Positions 8,087 to 16,617 of a DNA stretch of 21,107 nt are shown here, piece after piece. The position numbers and the translations under genes are program-made. The DNA comes from Chalciporus piperatus (Eukaryota > Basidiomycota > Agaricomycetes > Boletales > Boletaceae). The stretch lies in contig JBBPTG010000355.1 of the NCBI GenBank assembly GCA_038093975.1, forward strand, positions 1 through 21,107, written 5' to 3'. Numbering within the stretch: the first letter of the stretch is position 1; each line of letters starts with the position of its first letter. The notes under the pieces are model-generated. The model ran no database searches. It worked only from the letters and a program-made list of their open reading frames with translations, and was not told the origin of the DNA.

Positions 8087-8551
8087 TGTTACGGTTCATT
8101 ACGGTTCTCTCACCTTCACAGACACTTTTCGGACTTCAACGTTTCGTTCCATTCGATCCTATCTAATCTCTCTCATCTTATCTTTCAGACACGTGCTCAT
8201 TCACTTTCACTCTTCGCACGGTCGCCCATTATGGTTATATTCTTTCTCACGCACTGCCTTACCTTGACAGTTAATCTCCGTGCTGCGCATGGCTATGCCA
8301 CAGCCTTTCACCTCATGTACTTAATCTCCGCTATCTCGGCTATGCCTCACAGCCTCCTTATCTCGCTTCTATTCTCATGGGTTCAGGGTAAATCCTTATT
8401 TAGTTATAGTACATACAAACATGTACAAACACTTAGGATAGTATATAAACCCCAAGGAACTGCTGGTAACCCCAGCTTAGTTCACTTGGTCTTTCCCCAA
8501 GACTCAACCGTCCTATCGACCTGATCTCAATACGAGTTTTGGGTCGTTTCA
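8087..8551 (+). repeat. 3' LTR of element A (465 bp)
   Basis: It is the direct repeat partner of 1105-1621, with 7 substitutions and one 52-bp deletion between 8517 and 8518, about 43 nt after the predicted transcript start. It keeps the TATA box (8442-8449) and the 11-nt self-priming sequence (8474-8484). Confidence 0.95.
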
Positions 8552-8595
8552 ATATGAAAGATATCGAAATGAAGGGAAAAGGCAAAGCGGCCTGA
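8552..8595 (+). CDS. gag: C-terminal end of element B Gag, downstream of the nested insertion
   Basis: Joined to 1104, this adds about 14 codons rich in Lys and Gly (MKGKGKAA) and a TGA at 8593-8595. It matches the KGKGK region near the end of element A Gag. Without a target duplication the exact junction is uncertain by a few bases, which would alter the phase. Confidence 0.6.
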
Positions 8596-8617
8596 ATGAT
8601 CTGGGCAAACGGACCGC
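8574..8617 (+). promoter_or_regulatory. Candidate -1 ribosomal frameshift signal of element B
   Basis: The heptamer G-GGA-AAA (8574-8580) fits X-XXY-YYZ and sits in the gag frame, 12 nt before the gag stop. After a 6-nt spacer comes a 6-bp GC-rich stem (8587-8592 with 8611-8617, one bulged A at 8613). The -1 frame is open from before this point into protease and RT. The frame assignment depends on the exact join across element A. Confidence 0.6.
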
Positions 8618-10985
8618 AACTAACTCATTAGGAAAATCTGTAAACTATTCACACAGTCAAACGGGGTCTCATGTTGATCATGAGCTTGGCCTGGACTCCA
8701 GTCAGGTGCTTAATTCCGTTTCCATAATCCGATATCTTTCCGAAAACCCAGGACCACATTTCATTCGCACGACGGATCGAGAACTGAAGTTATCTACTTC
8801 CATTGCTTCGCAACGCCTCCCGTCTGCTTTCATACGAGCAGAAGCACTTCTTGATTCGGGAGCTAATGCTATCTTCGTTGATCGGAGATGGGCTGATAAA
8901 ATCAAATTACCCCTCGTGCAACTCAGACATCCACTTACGGTATACAACGTGGACGGAACACATAACTCCGCTGGACAGATAACACACTGTGCGGAAATCA
9001 TTATCCATTTCAACGGACATCGTGAGAAGGCCATTGCTGAAGTTACTGATCTCGGAAAGAATCAGATGATACTAGGATATGCATGGCTGAAGCAACACAA
9101 TCCGGAGATAGATTGGAACAAAGGGACGGTCCACATGACTCATTGTCCTTGGTCTTGTTTCGTTTTACGAGATAAACCACCGTTCACACGTCAACTTGAT
9201 GATGAAGAACGAACTTCTCTTCGTCACATTAACGCCGCAAAGAAGGATGTACCTGAACTGAAAACGGAAAAGACTCCGGAAGAGCTTGTTCCAAAAGAAT
9301 ATCACAAGTATATTCACCTGTTCAAGAAAAAGGAATCTGAACGCATGCCAACCCGTAAGCTGTGGGATCACGCAATTGACCTGAAAGATACCTACAAGCC
9401 GCAAAAGGGTCGTCTAATCCCACTCTCTGTTACTGAACAAGAAGAAGTCAGTGCATTCATTGATGATCAGCTCAAGAAAGGATACATTCGTCCTTCCAAA
9501 TCAGAGCAGACTTCTCCCGTGTTCTTCGTTCCTAAGAAAGATGGCAAGAAACGCATGGTTCAAGATTACCGATATCTGAATGAACACACGGTGAAAAACA
9601 ATTATCCACTACCCCTCATTTCCCAATTAGTTGATAAACTGAAAGGCGCAAAACTGTTTACCAAAATGGACTTGCGCTGGGGATACAACAACATCCGCAT
9701 CAAAGAAGGCGATGAATCTAAAGCCACATTCGTGTGCTTCCGTGGTACCTTCGAACCCTTGGTCATGTACTTCGGATTATGCAATTCTCCTGCAACATTC
9801 CAGACCATGATGAACGACATCTTCTCGGATATGGAAGACGCCGTTGTTGTCTACATTGATGACATCATGATCTTTACCAAATCCGACGACCCTGCTGTCC
9901 ATGCCAAGATAGTCAAAGAAGTTCTTCGTCGCCTAGAAGAGAATGACCTTTTCGTCAAGCCAGAGAAATGTGTCTTCCATACCAAAGAAGTAGAATTCTT
10001 GGGAATGACAATTACTCCCGAGGGAATCAGGATGGACGACGATAAGGTCAAGGCAATCACCGAATGGCCAACTCCGACGAATGTCAGAGGTGTCAGAAGC
10101 TTTCTCGGATTAGCAAATTTCTATCGTCGCTTCATTCAGGATTATGCTCAAGTGGCTAGACCCTTGAATGACCTTACCAAGAAGGATGTGAAATTCGCAT
10201 GGGAAGATGCACAGCGGAACGCTTTCAACACGTTGAAACAGAAGTTCATCACCGCTCCCATACTCGCTTACCCAGATAACGACAAACGCTTCCGTCTAGA
10301 ATCGGACGCATCTAATTACGTCACAGGTGCTGTTCTATCTATAGAACAAGGAGACAAATGGCACCCTGTCACGTTCTCTTCTCACTCCATGTCACCGGAA
10401 GAGCGCAACTACCCCATTGCGGACAAAGAGATGCTAAGTGTTATCAGAAGTCTAGAACAATGGAGACACTATCTGGAAGGTTCCAAACACGAGTTTGAAA
10501 TTTGGAACGATCATGCGAACTTGCAGTTCTTCATGACTCGACAAGATCTAAATCAACGTCAAGCACATTGGTCTCAATATCTCAGTCGATTCAATTTCAA
10601 ATGGTTACACAAGGCAGGTTCCCAAATGGGAAAAGCGGATGCCTTATCAAGAAGAGAAGATCACGCAACCGGTATCGAAGCAGATAACAAGGCTGTCCTC
10701 ATAATATCTCCGGACAGAATCGCTGCCACGACAACTGTTCAACTGTCAACCGATTCCGATCTGATCAAGGACAAAATCAGAAAAGCAACCTTCAAAATAC
10801 GTGAGACAGAAGTCATGAAACTCTGTAAAGAACACGGCATTTGTGAAGAGTCTGATGGAATTCTGATTGACAAGAAAGGAAGACTATACGTTCCTGCACA
10901 CCCCTTGCTGGGCATCCCGGATACGAAAAAACGATTGAACTGCTCCAGCGCAGCTACACCTGGCCAGGAATGGCTACACTCGTGA
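8577..10985 (+). pseudogene. pol: Pro-Pol of element B, first part: protease, RT, RNase H
   Basis: The -1 frame relative to gag encodes the protease motif LLDSGANA (Asp codon 8853-8855). It runs without a break into RT with an intact YIDD (Tyr codon 9852-9854) and FGLCNSPATFQ, then RNase H (ESDAS, DKEML, KADALSR). Protease and RT share one frame here, unlike element A. The frame is intact until about 10896. There, 43 nt present in element A (from after the YVP/YIP residues to the TP of the integrase finger) are missing, and the frame runs into unrelated codons to a stop at 10985. These domains look well preserved, but the polyprotein cannot be completed. Confidence 0.85.
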
Positions 10986-11785
10986 AAGACTATGTCTCAC
11001 GCTGTGACAGATATGCACGATTCAAAGGGATAAACTATGCTCCTTCGGGAAAACTTCGTCCTCTTGAAGTTCCGGATCTTCCCTGGGAACATATCTCTGC
11101 AGATTTCACCACCGATCTGCCACTCTCGAATGGATTCGACTCTATTCTTGTCGTCGTTGACAGATTCTCCAAAGAAGTCGAATTCATTCCCTGCAACAAG
11201 ACAGTCACCACTCTCGACACCGCCCGTCTTTACCTAAACCATGTATGGAAACATCATGGGCTTCCTAAAACCATCATATCGGACCGAGGTCCGCAATTCG
11301 CATCGCAGGTAATGAAAGACATATGCAAACGTCTTGGCATTACGCCCAAACTATCCACCGCCTTTCATCCACAAACTGATGGACAAACTGAACGTATGAA
11401 TCGAGATCTACAACAATATCTCCGTCTATTTACGTCAGAAAAACAAGAAGAATGGACTGATTGGTTACCAATCGCTCAATTCTCATACAACTCGAAGAAG
11501 CAAGCTTCTACATCCAAGGCACCATTCAATGTCACACACACATATTCTCCAAGAATGGGAATAGAGAACTACACATCTAAAGCACCCGCTGCTGCGGATT
11601 TTGTTGACACACTTGCCAACACGTTGAAAGAAACCAAGGATAACATAATAGAAGCTCAGAAGCGTATGAAAGCGCAAGCCAACAAACACCGTTCTGACTC
11701 ATCATCTTACGAGATTGATCAGAAAGTTTGGTTGTCTACAGCTAATCTCCGCCTGGCGCAGAGGTCTAAGAAACTTTCCCCATGA
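10898..11785 (+). pseudogene. pol: Integrase of element B, frameshifted from RT and cut by a stop
   Basis: Integrase homology resumes in another frame at the TPLAGHPGY segment. The first His pair of the HHCC finger is lost with the missing 43 nt, and the second half reads C-D-R-Y, so one Cys is also gone. The catalytic core is well kept: the Asp of SADF, the Asp of SDRGPQF and the Glu of TDGQTE, with 35 residues between the last two. A TGA at 11783-11785 falls where element A has Arg before WLGP, suggesting a CGA to TGA change. A dead integrase is the only reasonable reading. Confidence 0.85.
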
Positions 11786-12265
11786 TGGTTGGGCCCTTAC
11801 GAAATCACAACCCTGATTGGACGGAACGCACTACGATTGAAGCTTCCGCGTACCATGAAAATTCACCCCGTCGTTAATGTTTCACGTGTCAAACCATATA
11901 AGGACAGGTTACGGAAGCAAACCGTTGATAAGCCTGGGCCTGTGATTGTGACAGAAGACAGAGATGACGAATATGAGGTGGACTACATCGTGGATTCTCG
12001 TTTACAGGGGAAAACCCTGAAATACCTCGTGCATTGGAAAGGTTATGCTGAATCTGATCGGACATGGGAACCAAGATCTAATCTCGGAAATGCACAGGCT
12101 GCACTAAGAGAATTCCACAAGATACACCCGTCCGCTCCACGATTACTCCGCATGACTCAGAGTCTATTCGAGTCACTGTTCCAGCCGTATGACAATCTAA
12201 CGAGTCAGGTGGATGATGGACAAATCAATTGGTTGGATACCGTGCCGGATACCGAAAAGGTATAA
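11786..12265 (+). pseudogene. pol: Integrase C-terminus and chromodomain of element B
   Basis: This is in frame with the preceding integrase but separated by the TGA at 11783. It carries the WLGPYEI and HPVVNVSRVKPYKDR segments, then a chromodomain (EVDYIVDSR ... LVHWKGY ... TWEPRSNL). A tail of about 55 residues ends at the TAA 12263-12265, which is itself part of the TATA box of the following putative promoter. Confidence 0.85.
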
Positions 12266-12293
12266 AAGACTGATGTTTTACGGTCTTCATTCC
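12261..12293 (+). promoter_or_regulatory. Putative internal promoter for ORF3 of element B
   Basis: TATAAAAG at 12261-12268 overlaps the pol stop codon. CTTCATTCCCA at 12285-12295 carries a perfect Inr (12287-12293, A at 12289), 28 nt from the first T. The ORF3 ATG follows 40 nt later at 12329. The CTTCATTCCCA block is identical to that upstream of element A ORF3. Confidence 0.6.
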
Positions 12294-12328
12294 CACGGAC
12301 TTTCTTCCCTAAATCACAATCATCACCA

Positions 12329-12895
12329 ATGGATCTCAATGACGTCTACGTTTGGGAGAGTGTCCTCCAGGACATTTTCATTCGAAACTTCACTCGGGAT
12401 CGGGGCAACTTTGTCCTCTCCCTCCTCTTTGCCCTCTTCGTAATCTGCAACGGTTGGATTCTACGCATGCTACTCCCTTCCCTCCTCGCCTTCATCGCTA
12501 TCGCCGTCGTCACCATCGCCATTCAGTATCACATGTTCGCTCAAATGATCGTAACCAGACGGTCTACATCTATTGAGGTCAACTGGGACTGGTGAACAAA
12601 GTGGATGAAACTCGTCGTTTGGCACCCGGATCTAAGCAAGTGGGATAACGTGATGGAGAAACAGCCAGAGAATCCTGATCAGCAGGAATGGCCCACAAAT
12701 TGGCCTGATCTCGCTGAGCCTCCTATTCCCGACCCTGCACTCGTAGGTGCTGCCCACCCTATTCCTGTCGATGAAAACAATGGTAACCCATTCGAACCAC
12801 CAGCTACCTGGGTGAACAATAACCTTCAGGTCGCTGCAGCTCCAGCAGCAGATGGAGTACCGTGGATGAATCAAGCCCCACTCGTCGAAACCTGA
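12329..12895 (+). pseudogene. ORF3 of element B: homologue of the two-transmembrane protein, one nonsense codon
   Basis: The ATG at 12329 opens 88 codons to a TGA at 12593-12595; the same frame then stays open to the TGA at 12893-12895, so the ancestral protein was about 188 residues. Residues 28-49 and 50-69 are hydrophobic, split by Pro50. The block after the helices (MIVTRRST ... then, after the stop, KWMKLVVWHPD) aligns with MLVTDRTT ... WMTLKVMHPD of element A, and PIPDPALV matches PIPALV in the tail. The conserved parts lie on both sides of the stop, so the stop is a recent lesion or is read through. Function unknown. Confidence 0.72.
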
Positions 12896-12916
12896 TCGTC
12901 TCGGAATACGATCTAT

Positions 12917-12929
12917 AGAGAGGGGGTAG
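12917..12929 (+). other. Polypurine tract of element B
   Basis: AGAGAGGGGGTAG lies immediately before the TGTTAC of the LTR and shares the GGGGGTAG end with element A. Confidence 0.85.
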
Positions 12930-13404
12930 TGTTACAAATGCTCCATTTCCTTAGCCTAATCATGCCTACACTCCATTACGCTTACTAGGTTTCTCTTCGT
13001 TCTTGAACTTAGTCGTTTCTCTTTTCCTTTCATTATCTTATCTTATCGCATCATGTGATGTACTTACATAAGATAGGTCTAGATCTTTGCTTACTCATGA
13101 TGACTCACTGGTCATCAGTCAGCATCAGTCAGCATTACTCATCATATGACTCATGCTTACTCATTCCGCAGTAAAGCTAGTTACGCAATTGGCTAGTAGT
13201 CAGTATGAGTCATACCCAGTCACCTACGATAAGGTTTAGTCACAACATGTACAAACACTGCCAATAGTATATAAACCCGGGTCAACAAGCACTGGACTCC
13301 CCAGTCTTGTTCTCCTGGAGTTTCCTCATCGAACCTCAGCCAAGTTCATCGGCTCGCTATTGTCTAGTGTGAGTCTTAGCTCTTAGTTGAGTTGAGTCGT
13401 TTCA
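12930..13404 (+). repeat. 3' LTR of element B (475 bp)
   Basis: It starts TGTTAC next to a polypurine tract and ends GTTTCA, as in element A. It shares with the element A LTR the block ACATGTACAAACAC followed by ATAGTATATAAACCC, but is otherwise different. The TATA box is at 13268-13275. The partner LTR is outside the window, so the right edge rests on similarity to the element A end. Confidence 0.8.
13101..13212 (+). promoter_or_regulatory. Three AP-1/Gcn4-type bZIP sites in U3 of element B
   Basis: TGACTCA occurs at 13101-13107 and 13147-13153, and its reverse complement TGAGTCA at 13206-13212, all upstream of the TATA box at 13268. TGASTCA is the consensus of fungal bZIP factors of the Gcn4/Cpc1 and AP-1 classes, so the element could answer nutrient or oxidative stress. 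Binding is inference. Confidence 0.5.
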
Positions 13405-13590
13405 GAAAAAGCCCACTTTAAGGAAGCGAGTGGGCTTGTTTTCGCCTTTTCATGCTTGTTCCAATGTTAACTTAAATTTCCCTTGGGGATCCCGTATTAA
13501 TCAGGATAAGTCCAAATAAGGGTGACTAAGTAATATGCTAATTTGCTGATGATGTTCTATTGATTTATGCATGTTAGGGACTTGTAGTGC
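13405..13590. other. Intergenic stretch with a 9-bp hairpin
   Basis: It holds a perfect inverted repeat AAGCCCACT/AGTGGGCTT (13409-13417 and 13429-13437, 11-nt loop), starting 5 bases after the LTR. No other coding or RNA feature is seen. The stretch may be the degraded body of the hAT element whose tail follows. Confidence 0.4.
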
Positions 13591-13870
13591 CACTTGTGGC
13601 CATTTACTGCTAGTGTCATTCCAGCAATGTTTGTGCCATGTGAATGGCTGTTTTCAGCTGGTGCCGAAATCGCGACTGGGAGCTGACAGATTTAAACAGC
13701 TTCAGATCCTGAAGCATGCCTGGCAATCCAGCATTATTGATTGTGCAGCCAATAATTCCTGTCAGGTAGATGAGGTTCCCATGGAGTTTAGGGAGTTGCT
13801 CGTTTGTGATAATGAAATGGAACAGTGGGAATCGAATAACCAGGATATCGAGGTCGTGGCTGCTGATTAG
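13591..13870 (+). pseudogene. hAT transposase C-terminal (hATC dimerisation) remnant
   Basis: Two frames together give a hAT tail. One carries VPCEWLFSAGAEIATG before a TGA at 13684-13686. The other carries GADRFKQLQILKHAW and then an acidic end (MEFRELLV ... NNQDIEVVAAD) to the TAG at 13868-13870. The VPCERLFS-type block followed by an LQILK helix is the known signature of the hATC region, through which transposases of this family dimerise. A frameshift near 13670 and loss of everything upstream make it a pseudogene. Confidence 0.75.
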
Positions 13871-13999
13871 CTCTCTTCTGTTGTCCTACTCGTACTTGTG
13901 TTTGTTTTGTCTAGCATGTATCCTCTCTGCAAGCAGTCTGACACGTGACTGGTCGTGATTGTTTGCTCGTTGGTTTTGTTCACTTGTGTCATTGTGCTC

Positions 14000-14121
14000 A
14001 GACCGAAACCGGTGGCAGTAAAAAATCCCAAGACCAGCAACTGAGGTTCAGTTCAAAATGGCCCTGACCCAGTTGGGTTGCCGGTTTTTTTCTGGTTTTG
14101 GGACCGAACTTTGAAACACTA
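14000..14121 (+). mobile_element. 3' terminal region of the hAT element
   Basis: About 130-250 bp after the transposase stop are CCGGT and CCGGTTTT subterminal motifs, then GGACCGAACTTTGAAACACTA ending at 14121. On the other strand this reads TAGTGTTTCAAAG..., a plausible hAT terminal repeat. The 8 bases beyond it (GATCTGGC) would be the target duplication; the 5' end is lost, so neither can be confirmed. Confidence 0.5.
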
Positions 14122-14211
14122 GATCTGGCAGACATGGCAGTCCTCTTTAGGACCGGGGTCAGGCATGCTGGGAGTTACACTATGACAACACGGGCATGGT
14201 CAAGGGTGATC

Positions 14212-14729
14212 ATGGTCGAGGAAACAGTTAAAAAGAATGTGGCCATTTATTGAGCAGCAAGGAAAGCATTACAAGACTTGGACGCTAGCCAGGAGGAATT
14301 GGAGAAGTATTGGCCGATCAGCAAGAAAGACTTGAAGGTGGCAACAACTGTGAGCAATCCAAATGCTTGTGGACATCAAGATGATACCCTCGCTTGGTTC
14401 TGGACCATGGATATACCGAGGGACGTGGTAATGAATAACTGGATGTCAGAATGTGAGATTACTCATCTACCTCTCAGCTCGGCTGAATCACTATGCTAGT
14501 CTATCAGGTGCATTGGCTGAGAGCAAAGGCCCAAAGAGATAGATGTCAAGAAGAAACTGAGCTGTTGGTTCAAGAAAAGGTGTGGACTGTGAACTTCTTT
14601 GCTCATAAGGCAGGTGATTGGAGTGAAAAAGGGAACAATGCGAAAGAACAGGGAAGGGTGGGAGCCGGGGCATATGCAGACAGACAGAAAAGAATGTATG
14701 CCAGGCTCAGAGATCATTGTCATGATTGA
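14212..14729 (+). pseudogene. KDZ-family transposase, C-terminal fragment with one intron
   Basis: The frame MVEETVKKNVAIY, a stop (TGA 14251-14253), then LQDLDASQEELEKYWPISKKDL ... DDTLAWFWTMDI ... NNWMSE, and after an intron FYQVHWLRAKAQRDR ... ADRQKRMYARLRDHC, looks like the C-terminus of Agaricomycete KDZ (Kyakuja-Dileera-Zisupton) DNA transposases, recalled by pattern, not searched. The part upstream is missing and there are frame disturbances around 14251-14270. Element C is inserted about 190 bp beyond its stop codon. Confidence 0.65.
14453..14499 (+). other. 47-nt spliceosomal intron in the KDZ fragment
   Basis: It starts GTGAGA and ends GCTAG with a CTGAATC branch-like motif about 20 nt before the end. 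Splicing joins GAA-T to TC-TAT and gives SEFYQVHWLRA in one frame, which is the expected family sequence, while the unspliced frame stops. Length is normal for basidiomycete introns. Confidence 0.7.
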
Positions 14730-14918
14730 TTCAAGTATGGTTGACAAGATCTTTACGTCATCTACATTAACCCAATCTACATCGAAGAGATTCATGGCCT
14801 GTTGAATGTTCTCCCTCATGTAGTGTGCCAAGCAAACCCGACTTCCTTGAACCAAAGGAACTTCATGCCGGATGATTCACCCAGAGAATGCTACAACCGT
14901 GCCTGGAGAGTAATGAAG

Positions 14919-14923
14919 GATAA
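14919..14923. repeat. Target-site duplication of element C, left copy
   Basis: GATAA directly precedes the LTR and is repeated at 20805-20809 after the other LTR. Five bp is usual for Ty3/gypsy integrases. Confidence 0.92.
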
Positions 14924-15396
14924 TGTTACGCTTGTACTGGGTAGGTCGAATTGTAGACGCAAAAGTCCAGTCTGAGACGAAGGTTTCAAGTGTAGCCTAA
15001 CAATGGGATGTCCATGTTAAGGCCTAGTGTCCGTTCAAGAGTGGGACAGTGACTCTCAGAGGGTTCAAGGGGAACGAGGAGTAACACAGTTAGATTGCAT
15101 AGGTCTAACTTAAGGTTACAGGAGAGAACTCGAGGGTTTATATAAGTAAAGGAATGAGTTAAGGGTAGGCATAGAACGAGTTGGAATGTGTAAGAACAAG
15201 TCATGATGAATAAGAATGAGTCATGCTTGGTAAACATATGAGTCAGCGATGACGAATCACAGAAGGTAAAAGATCATTAGAGAAGATTCACTGACTAAAG
15301 CAAAGTGAGAAATGATAGGCCTAGGCAGGACTCGAACCAGCGACTAGGACTTAGTTCAAGAGAAAGGGAAAAAGGAAGAATGAGGTGATCATAACA
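14924..15396 (-). repeat. 3' LTR of element C (473 bp)
   Basis: It pairs with 20332-20804 at equal length. On the minus strand it has TGASTCA sites (15239-15245 and 15217-15223), TATA at 15144-15137 and the 11-mer AAGTTAGACCT at 15111-15101, 33 nt from the TATA start. That 11-mer is exactly complementary to the element C primer site. Confidence 0.95.
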
Positions 15397-15406
15397 TTAC
15401 CCCCGT
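15397..15406 (-). other. Polypurine tract of element C
   Basis: Read on the minus strand this is ACGGGGGTAA, directly before the TGTTAT LTR start. It has the same GGGGGTA core as elements A and B. The stretch between it and the end of the zinc-knuckle ORF (15407-15615) shows nothing else recognisable. Confidence 0.75.
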
Positions 15407-15615
15407 ACTAGAATCAAGTCATCGACGAAGATAAAAGCAAGTCAAATGTTCAACCCATAGTGACCCGGGGAACTGGTCATGTTCGCGTATCCGACATCGT
15501 CGGTTGGATCATCTCCGTCATAAACAGTGGTGTCGTCGTCATGTGAGCAAGTCTCACCTGAGATACGGGTATAGAGGGGAGGAGGTCGTCGAGCAGTTCG
15601 ATGGGTATTGGCTGG

Positions 15616-16613
15616 TCAGCGGGGACGGGAAGAGGGCGCAACAGGTGGTGTGGTAGTATGCCTCTGTCCACGCCTAAGTGGGCAACGACCTTGAATGTGA
15701 CCGGGTGCCCAGCGGAAGCACATGGGACATTGGTATATGGGACAGTGGACACATATGTGGCCCAGTCGGTGACATACAAAGCAGGCATCGTGATACTGGG
15801 GATGTGAGGTGGGTAGAGGTAAGGTGCCAGTTTGCTCTCGTTCAGAGGTAATATAGTTACGCTCTGCACGAAAGAACACTGCCTCTTCTGCAGCGTCTAA
15901 AGGGGAGCTAGACGCGGAAGGTGTCGACGAAGGAAGAGATGGGGTAGAGATTCCAATGACCGGAACTGGGGATTGAGCCGCAAAGAAGCAGATTCTTGGA
16001 GGTAATGATCTAAATCATCAAGAAACTCTGGCATTCGTAGCTCATAGAGAGCGATGCTGAGGTTGGCAATTAGATCTCCATGGATGCCGCGGAGGGAAGC
16101 AGCTTCTGAGTGAGCTTGGTAAACCACCATCAGGGAAGGAAAAAGATTGGCAAGACAAGAAACTTGCAAGTAGGCACGGTAGAGGGCAAAAAGGGGTGAT
16201 CCAAGGTCAAGGTGAGCGCCGATGGGTATGGAGAGGCGGGAGTCAAGTAGGAATTGGGACATACGGTCCATGATGACATTGTCCATTAATTCATCATGAA
16301 GCCAATGAGCGATGAGTGGTAACTCAATGGGCATGACTCTGGCAGTGAGAATAGTGGTGATATGAGTAGGGGTATCCAAGTCTTCCTGTAAGACTGGCCA
16401 TCCAGCGGAGTTTAACGGAAGACCGGTGGTATTCCATCCGGCTTCAGCAATGGTTGGGCTAGCGGGCTTGGGGGAGGCAGGACGAGTGGGTTGAATAGGT
16501 AAAGAAGGAATAGGTAAACCAGGGGGATAAGTAGAAGAAGAAGAAGAAGACCGAAACAAAGAAGAAATAGAAGACATACTAGTAGTAGATGAAGGGGTAG
16601 CGGGAGTGGACAT
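15616..16613 (-). pseudogene. Zinc-knuckle ORF of element C between pol and 3' LTR (one frameshift)
   Basis: The ATG at 16613-16611 lies 4 nt after the pol stop (16620-16618). The first frame (238 codons to 15897) gives a Ser/Thr/Pro-rich N-terminus, then a mostly helical domain (about residues 60-220). The homologous continuation, a Ser/Pro linker, then AVFFRAERNYI and two knuckles C-x2-C-x4-H-x4-C and C-x2-C-x6-H-x4-C, lies in another frame that ends at 15616, so a one-base frameshift occurred near 15980. Proteins of this plan are frequent in Agaricomycetes genomes (recalled, not searched). Being inside the LTR pair, it belongs to the element; a nucleic-acid chaperone or second Gag-like role is only a guess. 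Confidence 0.65.
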
Positions 16614-16617
16614 AAGT

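Larger units (their letters stand above)
1105..8551 (+). mobile_element. Element A: near-intact Ty3/gypsy chromovirus nested in element B gag
   Basis: This is a 7447-bp element bounded by direct LTRs that begin TGTTACGG and end GTTTCA. The internal order is primer site, ORF0, gag, protease, RT, RNase H, integrase with chromodomain, ORF3 and polypurine tract. The LTRs differ by 7 substitutions over 465 aligned bases (about 1.5%) plus a 52-bp deletion in the 3' copy, so the insertion is fairly recent. There is no target duplication: GGTTA precedes it and ATATG follows. Possible lesions are a +1 frame change between protease and RT and a His in place of Tyr in the RT active-site motif. Whether it is still mobile cannot be judged from sequence alone. 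Confidence 0.92.
1..13404 (+). mobile_element. Element B: Ty3/gypsy chromovirus, left-truncated by the window and split by element A
   Basis: The parts are gag (18-1104), then a break where element A sits (1105-8551), then the gag tail, pro-pol, ORF3, polypurine tract and 3' LTR (8552-13404). Joining 1104 to 8552 keeps the gag frame open into a basic KGKGK tail and a TGA at 8593-8595, which is why I read this as one element with a nested insertion. The 5' LTR and primer site lie left of the window. It is dead as an autonomous element: besides the insertion, it has a frameshifting deficit in the integrase zinc-binding domain, a TGA before the chromodomain and a TGA in ORF3. The 5 bases after its 3' LTR are GAAAA (13405-13409), the predicted target duplication. 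Confidence 0.85.

Noticed and set aside
13409..13437. Perfect 9-bp hairpin followed by a T-rich stretch, like a bacterial terminator
   Set aside because: The window is fungal, and nothing upstream would need an intrinsic terminator. It lies 5 bases after an LTR end and is reported only as an inverted repeat.
14496..14855. Minus-strand open frame opposite the KDZ fragment
   Set aside because: It is antisense to a recognisable transposase tail and has no motif of its own.
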